A program made the translations under genes and the position numbers. The notes beneath the pieces were generated by a model. The model ran no database searches, had not been told where the DNA came from, and was given only the letters and a program-made list of their open reading frames with translations. This document shows, piece by piece, positions 43,179 to 51,899 of a DNA stretch of 64,000 bases (positions within the stretch are counted from its first letter, which is position 1; every line of letters starts with the position of its first letter). The DNA is from Gloeocapsa sp. PCC 7428. GTDB taxonomy: Bacteria; Cyanobacteriota; Cyanobacteriia; Cyanobacteriales; Chroococcidiopsidaceae. The stretch is from contig NC_019745.1 in the NCBI RefSeq assembly GCF_000317555.1, positions 4,712,001-4,776,000 of the forward strand. Direction: 5' to 3'.

Positions 43179-44771
43179 CTAATTGATCGTTACCGTTAAA
43201 CTACTGGGATCGCCAAAATTACCGTTTAAAGTCACACCGCGTTTATTCGCATGGAGGTGACGCAGAATTTTGTAAATTGTCTCAACTTGGTCAGTTGCTT
43301 GGGCTTTTTCTGCAAGTTGCGCGATGGAAATCGAACGACTTTCGTCTTCCAGAATTTGTAAGACGCGTTTTTGTAAATCCAAAACCGCAGCAGCAGCTTT
43401 TTTACCAGCCTCAACGCCTGGCTGATGGTAAGCGTTGACATTGACTAAAGAACCATACAAACCAACCGCGCGATCGTAAAGCGCAATCAGTGCGCCTACC
43501 GTGCGTGGATTAACTTGCAAAATTGTGACGGTAATTGAATCGCGATGATTATCGTACAATGCTTGGCGCGTTCCTTGAAGGAATCCTGACAGGTAATCAC
43601 CCGATGTTGTTCCTGGTTCTAATTCAGGTGAAGCACCTTGACGGTCTTCTAAAACTTCAATAAAGGTGACAAAGAAATTCGGTACGCCTTCGCGTAATTG
43701 TTGCACATAGGCGTGTTGATCGGTTGATCCCTTGTTGCCATAAACCGCAATTCCTTGATTGACAACATTCCCATCCAAGTCTTTTTCTTTGCCTAGCGAT
43801 TCCATGACCAACTGTTGCAAATAGCGACTGAATAAGAGTAAGCTGTCTTTGTAAGGTAGGATCACCATGTCTTTTTCGCCGCGCCCGTTACCAGCATAGT
43901 ACCAACTCAATGCCAGTAAAGCCGCTGGATTGTTTTTAATATCGGGTACGCGCGTTGCATCATCCATTTCTTTGGCTCCAGCTAGCATCGCTTGGATATC
44001 AATTCCCTGTAAAGCCGCAGGTAGCAAGCCGACAGCAGACATTTCTGAGGTACGTCCGCCTACCCAATCGAACATGGGAAAGGTTGCTAACCATCTTTCC
44101 GATTGCGCAAGTTGATCTAATTTGCTATCAGGAGTGGTAATGGCGATCGCATAGTGAGAAAAATCTAAATTCTGCCCTGCATAAGCTCTTTTGACTTCAA
44201 GCATTCCGTTGCGTGGTTCTGGGGTTCCACCTGATTTAGAAATCACAATGACTAATGTGCTTGCTAGGCGGTTGCGCAAGCGTGTCAAAACGCGGTCAAT
44301 TCCCGCTGGATCGGAATTGTCGATAAAATGAATTCCCAGTGGGGGAAAATCTGGGGCGAGGGCTTCGGCGACAAATTGCGGTCCCAATGCCGAACCACCA
44401 ATCCCAATTGAGAGAATGTCGGTAAAGCGCGGGGCTTGCGGTGGGTGAATCGCACCGCTATGAATTTTGCGGGTAAATGTTTCGATTTGTTCAATCGTTT
44501 GCGTAATATCTTGTTTGATTTCTGGTGTTGGGGCAAGATCGGGATTGCGCAACCAGTAATGACCTACCATTCGATCTTCGTCAGGATTAGCGATCGCGCC
44601 TCCTTCTAAAGCCGCCATATCTTGAAACGCTTTGTCAAACTTCGCTTGCAATTGCGCGACAAACGCATCATCAAATCTCATGCGACTGACGTCTAAATAG
44701 AATTCTAAACCTTCGTGGTAATAAAGCCAGTCTTGGTAACGTTGCCACAGTGTTGCAGCATCCATAGTCAA
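43179..44771 (-). CDS. pgi: Glucose-6-phosphate isomerase
   Basis: A 530-residue Pgi interconverting glucose-6-phosphate and fructose-6-phosphate. Motifs include [33 protein letters not shown], the signature [32 protein letters not shown] with the catalytic Glu/His region, and the C-terminal Lys in [12 protein letters not shown]. The length and the winged-helix-like C-terminal extension (about 470-530) fit cyanobacterial Pgi. Apparently monocistronic, it would take glucose-6-phosphate from the GH65/PGM fusion into glycolysis or the reverse. Confidence 0.97.
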   Translation of the reverse strand: MTMDAATLWQRYQDWLYYHEGLEFYLDVSRMRFDDAFVAQLQAKFDKAFQDMAALEGGAIANPDEDRMVGHYWLRNPDLAPTPEIKQDITQTIEQIETFTRKIHSGAIHPPQAPRFTDILSIGIGGSALGPQFVAEALAPDFPPLGIHFIDNSDPAGIDRVLTRLRNRLASTLVIVISKSGGTPEPRNGMLEVKRAYAGQNLDFSHYAIAITTPDSKLDQLAQSERWLATFPMFDWVGGRTSEMSAVGLLPAALQGIDIQAMLAGAKEMDDATRVPDIKNNPAALLALSWYYAGNGRGEKDMVILPYKDSLLLFSRYLQQLVMESLGKEKDLDGNVVNQGIAVYGNKGSTDQHAYVQQLREGVPNFFVTFIEVLEDRQGASPELEPGTTSGDYLSGFLQGTRQALYDNHRDSITVTILQVNPRTVGALIALYDRAVGLYGSLVNVNAYHQPGVEAGKKAAAAVLDLQKRVLQILEDESRSISIAQLAEKAQATDQVETIYKILRHLHANKRGVTLNGNFGDPSSLTVTIN

Positions 44772-45037
44772 TCTCTACTTACTCGTATCATCACACCAGT
44801 TTAATTTAAGTGTTCAAGGATAAACGTTCAGCCCTCTACAGTGGGATTGTTCTTGTGCGATCGGCGATGTGCTGTAGAATTCATTTTTAAAGAGGTCAGA
44901 GGTCGGGTATCAGAGGTCAGGGGGAAGAACTTGAATCCGTAGCGGGAGGAATGTTGCTGAAGGCTTATTAAGCATCAATCCGATTTCTGATCCCTGACTT
45001 TTTTAACATCAATACGCGACAACGAACACTAACGTCT

Positions 45038-46249
45038 ATGATCCAGAATTTATCAGGTTGGGTTGGTTATCTAATTTTTCTTATCATCTCAACTGCTGTT
45101 TTTGCTTTATTTAGTTTAGGCTTAAATTTGCAATGGGGATTTACTGGGCTAATTAACTTTGGTCATGTCGCCTTTATGACCGTAGGCGCTTATACAACGG
45201 TTTTGCTAACCTTGCACGGCGTTCCTCTGATTATCGCTGCACTTGTTGGAGCAGGTGCCGCTGCATTGTTAGGATTGATTATTGGTTTATCGACACTACG
45301 TTTACGGCAAGATTATCTAGCAATTGTCACGATTGGTGTCTCTGAATTACTACGATTAGTTGTTAATAATCAAGATTTACCAACAGGAAACGGGTTTACA
45401 CCAGGTTCGTTTGGCGTACAAGGCTATCCTCTACCACTCGTAAGTTTTGACCCGACGTTGCTGACACGTTTGGGTATGATTGCGTTGCTGACGTTGATTG
45501 TTGGAGTGTGTTATTGGCGTTTGTGGAAGTGGGTGGGAAAGGCGCAGCAGGGATTGCAGAAATCGCAGGCATTGCAGAAATTGCAGAAATTGCAGGGATT
45601 GCAGGGATTGCAGGGGCAAGGCAATGCCTTGCCCGTACGAAATTTTTCATCGCGATTGGTGTTGGGGATTTTGGCAGCGGGATTGATTTTAGTGTTGTTT
45701 CTCGCGGGGGCGATCGCGCTCTATAATTACACGAGTTATGCCAATGCGGGGTTGATGCTGATCTCGGTTTTGGTGTTAGCGCTAGTGTTTTGGCGGCTAG
45801 AAGTCTTGGTGCGATCGCCTTGGGGAAGAGTCCTCAAAGCGATTCGGGAAGATGAAGATGTCGCGACGGCGTTGGGAAAAAACGTGTTTTGGTACAAGTT
45901 GCAAGCGTTGATGTTGGGAGGTGCGATCGCAGGAGTTTCGGGCGCATTATTAGCATGGCAATTGACAACGATTTACCCTGATAATTTCCAACCACAAATT
46001 ACGTTTGATGCTTGGACGATGGTGATTTTAGGTGGTGCAGGAAATAATGTTGGCACGTTACTCGGTGCGGTGATTTACTGGGCGTATGATGCGATTACGC
46101 GCTTTGCTTTACCTGCAATTTTCCCGCTGGATGAAGCGCGCTTAGGTGCATTTCGGATTATGGTGATTGGTTTAATTTTGATGTTACTGATGCTGTGGCG
46201 TCCACAAGGGATTTTAGGTAAGAAAAAGGAATTAACGCTGGGAAAATGA
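45038..46249 (+). CDS. Branched-chain/neutral amino-acid ABC permease (LivM-like) with repeat insertion
   Basis: A 403-residue HAAT-family permease with about ten hydrophobic segments and the GAIAGVSGALLAWQ and ILGGAGNNVGTLLGAV motifs of LivM. The loop between segments around residues 165-205 is unusual: seven 9-base units encode an LQ-rich repeat (172-192), directly followed by GQGNALPV (193-200) from the 21-bp palindrome. The reading frame is kept through both. A LivG-type ATPase follows 44 bp later. No LivH, LivF or binding protein lies nearby, so the system must be completed from elsewhere, as in the scattered cyanobacterial Nat systems. Confidence 0.9.
   Translation: MIQNLSGWVGYLIFLIISTAVFALFSLGLNLQWGFTGLINFGHVAFMTVGAYTTVLLTLHGVPLIIAALVGAGAAALLGLIIGLSTLRLRQDYLAIVTIGVSELLRLVVNNQDLPTGNGFTPGSFGVQGYPLPLVSFDPTLLTRLGMIALLTLIVGVCYWRLWKWVGKAQQGLQKSQALQKLQKLQGLQGLQGQGNALPVRNFSSRLVLGILAAGLILVLFLAGAIALYNYTSYANAGLMLISVLVLALVFWRLEVLVRSPWGRVLKAIREDEDVATALGKNVFWYKLQALMLGGAIAGVSGALLAWQLTTIYPDNFQPQITFDAWTMVILGGAGNNVGTLLGAVIYWAYDAITRFALPAIFPLDEARLGAFRIMVIGLILMLLMLWRPQGILGKKKELTLGK
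45551..45613 (+). repeat. Seven tandem 9-bp units in a permease gene
   Basis: Seven in-frame units of the form RRA-TTG-CAG (GGATTGCAG or AAATTGCAG, with two variants) encode a GLQ/KLQ repeat. The array ends exactly where the 21-bp palindrome begins at 45614. A short array of this kind can expand or contract by slippage without breaking frame. Confidence 0.95.
45614..45634. repeat. 21-bp palindrome inside the LivM-like gene
   Basis: Perfect arms GGGCAAGGCA and TGCCTTGCCC around a central A. It is translated as GQGNALPV, in the same frame as the copy in the hydantoinase gene. Confidence 0.9.
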
Positions 46250-46293
46250 GTGGCTAGTAGTTAGTGGCTTGAAAAAGGAATTACTCATACACA

Positions 46294-47055
46294 ATGGATA
46301 CACCCTTATTAGCAGCGAGTGGTTTAGTTAAAAGTTTTGGTGGAATTAAAGCAGTTGACAATGCCGAAATTACTGTAGCACCAGGTAGTATTACAGGTTT
46401 AATTGGTCCCAATGGTGCAGGAAAAACAACATTGTTTAACTTGCTATCAAACTTTATTCGCCCAGATAAAGGTCGCGTAATTTTCGATGGCGAACCGATT
46501 CAAGAGTTTCAATCGCACAAAATTGCGCAACAAGGAATGGTGCGGACGTTTCAGGTAGCCCGAACGCTTTCGCGGCTATCGGTGATGGAAAATATGCTGC
46601 TAGCCGCGCAAAATCAACTCGGAGAGAACTTTTGGCAAGTGCAGTTACGACCATACCTGATTAAGAAACAAGAACGTCACTTGCAACAGCGTGCAATGTT
46701 GCTTTTAGAATCGGTTGGGTTAGCGCATATGGCGTATGAGTATGCGGGGGCGCTATCAGGGGGACAGCGCAAGTTGTTGGAAATGGCGCGGGCGTTGATG
46801 ACACAACCGAAGTTAATTTTATTAGATGAACCTGCGGCGGGAGTAAATCCCACATTGATCAATCAAATCTGCGATCGCATCCAAACTTGGAACCGCGAAG
46901 GAATGACGTTTTTGATTATTGAACACAATATGGATGTGATTATGTCTTTGTGCGATCGCGTTTGGGTTCTTGCTGAAGGTCGCAATCTTGCAGTTGGTAC
47001 TCCGAGTGAAATTCAAAGTAATCCACAAGTTTTAGCAGCGTATTTAGGTCAATAG
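46294..47055 (+). CDS. livG: Branched-chain/neutral amino-acid ABC ATPase, LivG-like
   Basis: A 253-residue HAAT-family ATPase with Walker A GPNGAGKTT, Q-loop TFQVARTLSRLSVMEN, signature LSGGQRKLLEMARAL, Walker B LILLDEPAAGVNP and the His switch IIEHNMDVIMSL. The DEPAAGVNP form and the VRTFQ segment are typical of LivG rather than LivF. It lies 44 bp after the LivM-like permease on the same strand. The partner LivF, LivH and binding protein are not in this window. Confidence 0.92.
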   Translation: MDTPLLAASGLVKSFGGIKAVDNAEITVAPGSITGLIGPNGAGKTTLFNLLSNFIRPDKGRVIFDGEPIQEFQSHKIAQQGMVRTFQVARTLSRLSVMENMLLAAQNQLGENFWQVQLRPYLIKKQERHLQQRAMLLLESVGLAHMAYEYAGALSGGQRKLLEMARALMTQPKLILLDEPAAGVNPTLINQICDRIQTWNREGMTFLIIEHNMDVIMSLCDRVWVLAEGRNLAVGTPSEIQSNPQVLAAYLGQ

Positions 47056-47261
47056 ATGATTGGTTCGCCAGAAATCAACAAAATCATCAGAAAAATTTTA
47101 TCTCCTGTGCTTCGAGACAGCAGAAGAGTTTTGACTTTTTTACAGATAGCTCGTTGTCTTGCTCGATTCACGTCTTGATTATTCTTAACAAGTCAGTATA
47201 AATAAATACATTCGTTCCTATTTGTAGTGTATATCTTTAAAAAATCTACAAAAAATCATGC

Positions 47262-47350
47262 TATAGCAGAGGTCAGAGGTCAGGGTTGAAAATGAGTTGG
47301 GGTAATATTCGTACCTTCAATGTCCCAACTACCCCAACGAGACTGCTATA
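47262..47350 (+). mobile_element. MITE-like element, copy C
   Basis: 89 bp bounded by perfect 8-bp inverted repeats TATAGCAG and CTGCTATA, with inner partners GAGTTGGGGTA and TACCCCAACGA. It is the best-preserved copy, lacks coding capacity and lies 33 bp upstream of the porin gene. The 328-bp gap around it (47056-47383) shows nothing else. Confidence 0.8.
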
Positions 47351-47383
47351 TCTACAAAATTAAATTGTGTGTGAGGAGAGTCT

Positions 47384-49081
47384 GTGTCAAAAGTATTACA
47401 CCAAATAGCGAGTTATAGCCTTTTTGTACTTCATTTCTTGCTATATCAATTCGCTGTTGTTGCAAATGCTTCAGAAGCAAATCCAGATAATCTTTTAACT
47501 CAATCTAAATCTGCCTCAACGCCAGAAATGGCGCAAGTGACATCGGTTTCGCAACTTTCCGACGTACAACCTACAGATTGGGCGTTTCAAGCACTACAGT
47601 CGTTAGTTGAGCGTTATGGTTGTATCGCGGGATATCCTGATGGAACTTATCTTGGTAATCGCGCATTAACACGCTATGAATTTGCTGCGGGGTTGAATGC
47701 GTGTGGTAATCGGATCAACGAACTCATTGCCGCAGCCACAAGCGATCGACTAAGTCGGGAAGATTTAGCGATTCTCCAAAGATTACAAGAAGAATTTGCG
47801 GCTGAACTTGCAAGCTTGCGCGGAAGAGTCGATGCTTTAGAAGCCCAAACCGCCGAACTTGAAGCAAATCAGTTTTCTACCACAACAAAACTTGTAGGGG
47901 AAGCTCTTACCTATGTTGGCGATGCTTTTGGTGAAACTGCGGGTGATATTAATAATACAACGTTGGGTTATCGCGTTCGCCTTAATTTTGATACAAGTTT
48001 CACTGGACAAGATCGCTTGCGAACTCGCTTACAAGCAACAAATTTAAGATTATTCGATTCAGGCGGAACGTTTGGCGGTAGTCAAGGAACCCGTGAGGGA
48101 CAAGACGTTACAGATCCACCAGAACTATTTGGATTTGGTAACACAGGTGAAACGCGCGTAGCACCTAGTAGTATTGCCCAGAGTGGTGAAGTTATCTTAA
48201 CTACGTTGCAGTATCAGTTTCCTGTAAGCGATCGCTTGCGCATTTACTTAGAAGCAAATGGAACCGATCCGACATCCATTACCGATCCAATTAGTCCATT
48301 TTCTGTTACGGCAACGGGTGCAGTGTCTAACTTTGGACAACTTAATCCAGTGTATTTCTCTATTGGCAATCGGGCTGGTATTGGGGCAAACTTTTTAGTG
48401 ACGCCAGAACTCAGCTTAGACTTTGGCTATTTAGGAGGAACTAACGCCAATAACCCAGATTCAGGCTTATTTAACGGCGATTACAGTGCGTTTACCCAGT
48501 TAGTTTACAGCAGCGATCGCTTCAAAGTTGGTTTATTTTATCTCAATGGTTATTCTGGTAATTTTGGCGTTGATACGCTTGCGGGTAGCAATCCGGCGAA
48601 AGTGGTTGTTGTCAACGATGTCAACAATCCAGAAAATAACTTGAATAATCCAATAGTTGCTAACGTCTACGGCGCACAACTCAATTTCCGCGTTTTTGAA
48701 GGGTTTGAAATTGGTGGTTGGGTAGGTTATACTGCGGCGCGGGCTGTGGGTGAAATTAAAGGTGATGCCGATATCTGGAATTATGCCGTCACGTTACATT
48801 TTCCTGATTTATTCCGCGAAGGAAACGCCGGTGGGATTGTGGTAGGAATGCAACCACGCTTAACAGGAACAAGTAATGCTATTTTAGCCTCAGCGATTGG
48901 TTTACCCGACGGGCAAAGAAGCGATCGCGATACAGGTTTACACCTTGAAGCCTTTTACCGTTATCAGTTAACCGATAATATCTCAATTACGCCTGGTGTC
49001 TTTTGGTTAACTGCACCAAACCACGATGCGCGAAATCCCGATGTTGTGATTGGCGTCATCAGAACTTCATTTCTATTCTAG
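47384..49081 (+). CDS. SLH-OprB outer-membrane porin (iron/solute uptake type)
   Basis: GTG start at 47384 supported by AGGAG five bases upstream; 565 residues. A signal peptide (about 1-30) is followed by an SLH domain (about 58-112, DVQPTDWAFQALQSLVERYG and GYPDGTYLGNRALTRYEFAAGLNA), a short coiled coil (about 125-160, DLAILQRLQEE... DALEAQTAELE) and an OprB-type beta-barrel to the end, finishing with the outer-membrane signature FLF. The SLH domain binds peptidoglycan-linked polymer. Cyanobacterial homologues conduct inorganic ions including iron. A MITE-like element lies immediately upstream. Confidence 0.92.
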   Translation: MSKVLHQIASYSLFVLHFLLYQFAVVANASEANPDNLLTQSKSASTPEMAQVTSVSQLSDVQPTDWAFQALQSLVERYGCIAGYPDGTYLGNRALTRYEFAAGLNACGNRINELIAAATSDRLSREDLAILQRLQEEFAAELASLRGRVDALEAQTAELEANQFSTTTKLVGEALTYVGDAFGETAGDINNTTLGYRVRLNFDTSFTGQDRLRTRLQATNLRLFDSGGTFGGSQGTREGQDVTDPPELFGFGNTGETRVAPSSIAQSGEVILTTLQYQFPVSDRLRIYLEANGTDPTSITDPISPFSVTATGAVSNFGQLNPVYFSIGNRAGIGANFLVTPELSLDFGYLGGTNANNPDSGLFNGDYSAFTQLVYSSDRFKVGLFYLNGYSGNFGVDTLAGSNPAKVVVVNDVNNPENNLNNPIVANVYGAQLNFRVFEGFEIGGWVGYTAARAVGEIKGDADIWNYAVTLHFPDLFREGNAGGIVVGMQPRLTGTSNAILASAIGLPDGQRSDRDTGLHLEAFYRYQLTDNISITPGVFWLTAPNHDARNPDVVIGVIRTSFLF

Positions 49082-49173
49082 TGGAAACTGATCGCCGATC
49101 CTCGTTCACTAAATATAAAATGTGGGGTAGGCATCTTGCCTGCCCACGTTGACTCACTTAATAAATCAATCCT

Positions 49174-49989
49174 GTGAACAATAAATCAGTATGTGATAGT
49201 TGGTTTGCAACTCACAAAATTAGCGATCTCCTCTACTGCATCAACGAAATTCACTACTGGGAATGGAATCGGGCGAATATCTGGTTAATCAAAGGACAAA
49301 AGCAAGATTTACTCATTGATACAGGTTTAGGTGTTGCGAGTCTGCGGCAATACATCGCGAGTTTAATCGATAAACCATTACTGGCGATCGCTTCTCACGT
49401 TCATTTCGATCACGCGGGTGGAATTCATGAATTTGACGATATTGCGATTCACACCGCCGAAGCTGAAGCTTTACGTCATGGCGATTGTCACGCGGCTTTG
49501 TGCAATCCTGAATCAGGTTGGATACTTGACGAACACTTTTCTCAATTACCCTATCCAGGTTTTACCGCGACACAGTACACGTTTCATGCAGCCGAACCAA
49601 CACAACTACTGCAAGCAGGAGACGTGATTGATTTAGGCGATCGCGCTTTTGAAATTTTACACCTGCCTGGACACTCTCCTGGATGCATTGCCTTATACGA
49701 TCCATTTAGCCAAGAACTCTTTTCCGGCGATATTATTTACGACGGCGACTTACTCGATCAACTTCCTGGTAGCGATATTTCCGCTTACATTGCATCTTAC
49801 GAATACCTACAGCACTTACCCGTAGAAATCGTCTACCCTGGACACTATCATATGTTCGGAGAACAACGAATGCAAGAACTTATTGCCGATTACCTCGACG
49901 CTAAACGTCAACCAGGTTGCCCTTCAAAAAATTTTAGCCTTAATACTCAAGAAATCGTTAAGCAACACACGCGTAGAAGTGGTAGCTAA
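49174..49989 (+). CDS. Metallo-beta-lactamase-fold hydrolase
   Basis: A 271-residue MBL-fold protein. The zinc-binding HxHxDH is in SHVHFDHAGG (about residues 73-78), a later His is in LHLPGHSPGC, an Asp in LFSGDIIYDGD, and a last His in VYPGHYHMFG, so the binuclear site is complete. This is a general hydrolase scaffold (glyoxalase II-, lactonase- or arylsulfatase-like); substrate not predictable. It is 92 bp after the porin and converges on the TetR gene with a 7-bp gap. Confidence 0.88.
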   Translation: MNNKSVCDSWFATHKISDLLYCINEIHYWEWNRANIWLIKGQKQDLLIDTGLGVASLRQYIASLIDKPLLAIASHVHFDHAGGIHEFDDIAIHTAEAEALRHGDCHAALCNPESGWILDEHFSQLPYPGFTATQYTFHAAEPTQLLQAGDVIDLGDRAFEILHLPGHSPGCIALYDPFSQELFSGDIIYDGDLLDQLPGSDISAYIASYEYLQHLPVEIVYPGHYHMFGEQRMQELIADYLDAKRQPGCPSKNFSLNTQEIVKQHTRRSGS

Positions 49990-49996
49990 ACACTAA

Positions 49997-50662
49997 TTAA
50001 ACCTGTTCTCGAAACTGATCCAGACCATTGAGGATCAATTCAAGTCCGAACTCGAAGTCATGAATACCGTCATAACGACCTTCAATGACGTGATGTGTAA
50101 GCTGATTGAGGTAAGGGTACTGATCCGCAGGGATGAATGAAACGAAGTTTTTCGCGACCTCTGCATACTCTGTCGCTGCGAGGGGAAAGTTCAATTCCTG
50201 AAGCGTAAATCCATAAATATGGCTATCGATCGCATTCCACGCTCGATCTGCCATCTCAAACGAAAAGCCTGCTTTGTGTAGACAACCCAACGTCGCATCT
50301 ACATAGCGCAACATTGCTGAACCTGTATTCATCTGTGACATTAACGCCATCGTTGCCCAAGGATGACGCAACAGCACTTCGTGAGCCGAGATCGCCCGTC
50401 GCCGCATTGCTGTTTTCCAGTCAGTTTCAAGGCTAGGCACTTCAATTTCGCTCACTACAATATCAACGATGCCACATAAGATATCGTCCTTATTGGTCAC
50501 GTGATTATACAGTGACATCGCCTTGACGCCCAATTTCTGAGCCAGCTTCCGCATAGAGAGTGATTCAACGCCTTCCTCGTCAGCTAGGCGCATAGCCGCG
50601 TGCAGCACTTTTTCCCGACTTATTGGGGTTGGGGGAGGTGTATGAGAACTTTTTTTAGCCAT
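49997..50662 (-). CDS. TetR-family transcriptional repressor
   Basis: A 221-residue TetR protein. HTH at about residues 30-60 (LSMRKLAQKLGVKAMSLYNHVTNKDDI), with a TetR_C-type ligand domain (MALMSQMNTGSAMLRYVDATLGCLHKAGF and following). The basic N-terminus is short. It is divergent from the alcohol dehydrogenase gene, and the 108-bp gap between them contains two tandem palindromes that overlap the promoter. It probably represses both genes and releases on binding an unknown small compound. Confidence 0.9.
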   Translation of the reverse strand: MAKKSSHTPPPTPISREKVLHAAMRLADEEGVESLSMRKLAQKLGVKAMSLYNHVTNKDDILCGIVDIVVSEIEVPSLETDWKTAMRRRAISAHEVLLRHPWATMALMSQMNTGSAMLRYVDATLGCLHKAGFSFEMADRAWNAIDSHIYGFTLQELNFPLAATEYAEVAKNFVSFIPADQYPYLNQLTHHVIEGRYDGIHDFEFGLELILNGLDQFREQV

Positions 50663-50726
50663 CTAATCGGATCAATTCTTAACGCACAGAACAAGCAAAT
50701 TCTAGGGTTTGAGTTTGCTTTTCATC

Positions 50727-50766
50727 TTGACAAACTTACGGCGTAAGTTAAACTTACAGTGTAAGT
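50727..50766 (+). promoter_or_regulatory. Promoter with two tandem TetR operators
   Basis: TTGACA (50727-50732) and TAAACT (50749-50754) with a 16-bp spacer form a promoter toward the dehydrogenase. Two identical-arm palindromes, ACTTAC-N3-GTAAGT, lie at 50734-50748 and 50752-50766. The first fills the spacer and the second covers the -10 and start site. Centre-to-centre distance is 18 bp, which puts two dimers on neighbouring faces of the helix. Confidence 0.8.
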
Positions 50767-50770
50767 CAGA

Positions 50771-51808
50771 ATGTTGAAGGTCATGAAAACATCGAGTACC
50801 CCCATCCCCGTACCAGGGGACAACAAAAATGACAAAATGAAAGCGATCGTCCAAACCAAATACGGTTCACCAGAGGTGTTGAGTCTGCAAGAAGTTGACA
50901 AGCCGGTTGTGCCAGACAATGGCGTACTGGTGCGGGTTCATGCTGCGTCTGTCAATGCTGGCGACTGGCATCTGATGCGAGGAACTCCATTCTTCATGCG
51001 CTTGATGTTTGGGGGATTCCTCAAGCCAAAAATCAAGATCATCGGTTTTGATATAGCAGGACAAGTTGAAGCCGTTGGTAAAGATGTCACGCAGTTTAAG
51101 CCTGGTGATGAAGTCTTTGGAGACTTGTCTGAGTGTGGTTTCGGTGCATTCGCCGAGTACGTTTGTGCAACAGAAACTGCATTAGTGCTAAAGCCGAGTG
51201 CCACGCCATTTGAAGCAGCTGCAACTGTTCCTGGGGCAGCCCTTACCGCTTTGCAGGGTTTGCGAGATGTAGGTGAGATTCAGTCAGGGCAGAAGGTGTT
51301 AATTGCTGGTGCATCCGGCGGTGTGGGTTCTTTCGCAGTGCAGATTGCTAAGGCATTGGGCGCTGAGGTGACTGCTGTATGCAGCACAAAAAAAATGAAT
51401 ATGGTGCGATCGCTGGGTGCAGATCTCGTGATTGACTACACTCAAACAGATGTCACCCAAAATGAGCAGCGTTATGACCTAATATTTGATGCGGCAGCGT
51501 ACCGTTCAGTTTTTGACTACTTGCCAATATTGACTCCTGAGGGAACCTACGTCATGGTTGGCGGATCTATCGCTCGATTTTTCCAAGTAATGCTTCTTGG
51601 ATCTGGGATTTCGAGAATCAGCCGCCGCAAGGTAAAATGTCTAGCTGTAAAACCTAATCAAAAGGATCTCGTCACATTGAGAGAGTTGATGGTAGCAGGC
51701 AAGATCGTCCCCTTTATCGATCGATACTACGACTTGAGTGAAGTCCCTGCCGCAATTCGCCACCTTGAACACAGACAAGTGATGGGAAAAGTTGCTATTC
51801 GTGTTTGA
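50771..51808 (+). CDS. Zinc-independent MDR alcohol dehydrogenase / quinone oxidoreductase
   Basis: A 345-residue medium-chain dehydrogenase from ATG 50771; ATG 50837 (MKAIVQTKYGSPEVL) is the more usual family start and would give 323 residues. The NADP-binding loop is LIAGASGGVGSFAVQIAKALGA (about 178-199). Zinc-ligand cysteines of true ADHs are lacking, so it belongs to the quinone-reductase-like NADPH group. Expression is likely repressed by the divergent TetR via the tandem operators. Such pairs commonly respond to electrophiles or quinones (inference). Confidence 0.88.
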   Translation: MLKVMKTSSTPIPVPGDNKNDKMKAIVQTKYGSPEVLSLQEVDKPVVPDNGVLVRVHAASVNAGDWHLMRGTPFFMRLMFGGFLKPKIKIIGFDIAGQVEAVGKDVTQFKPGDEVFGDLSECGFGAFAEYVCATETALVLKPSATPFEAAATVPGAALTALQGLRDVGEIQSGQKVLIAGASGGVGSFAVQIAKALGAEVTAVCSTKKMNMVRSLGADLVIDYTQTDVTQNEQRYDLIFDAAAYRSVFDYLPILTPEGTYVMVGGSIARFFQVMLLGSGISRISRRKVKCLAVKPNQKDLVTLRELMVAGKIVPFIDRYYDLSEVPAAIRHLEHRQVMGKVAIRV

Positions 51809-51899
51809 TATGCAGCTTATTAGTTTGTATTTCTCATTACAAAACAAAATTCTCTCTCACCTATACTTGTTATAATATGTACAAGTCACGCGCCTTGTT

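Noticed and set aside
45551-45613. Tandem short repeats as a possible CRISPR array
   Set aside because: Units are 9 bp with no spacers and lie in frame within a permease gene, so this is a coding tandem repeat.
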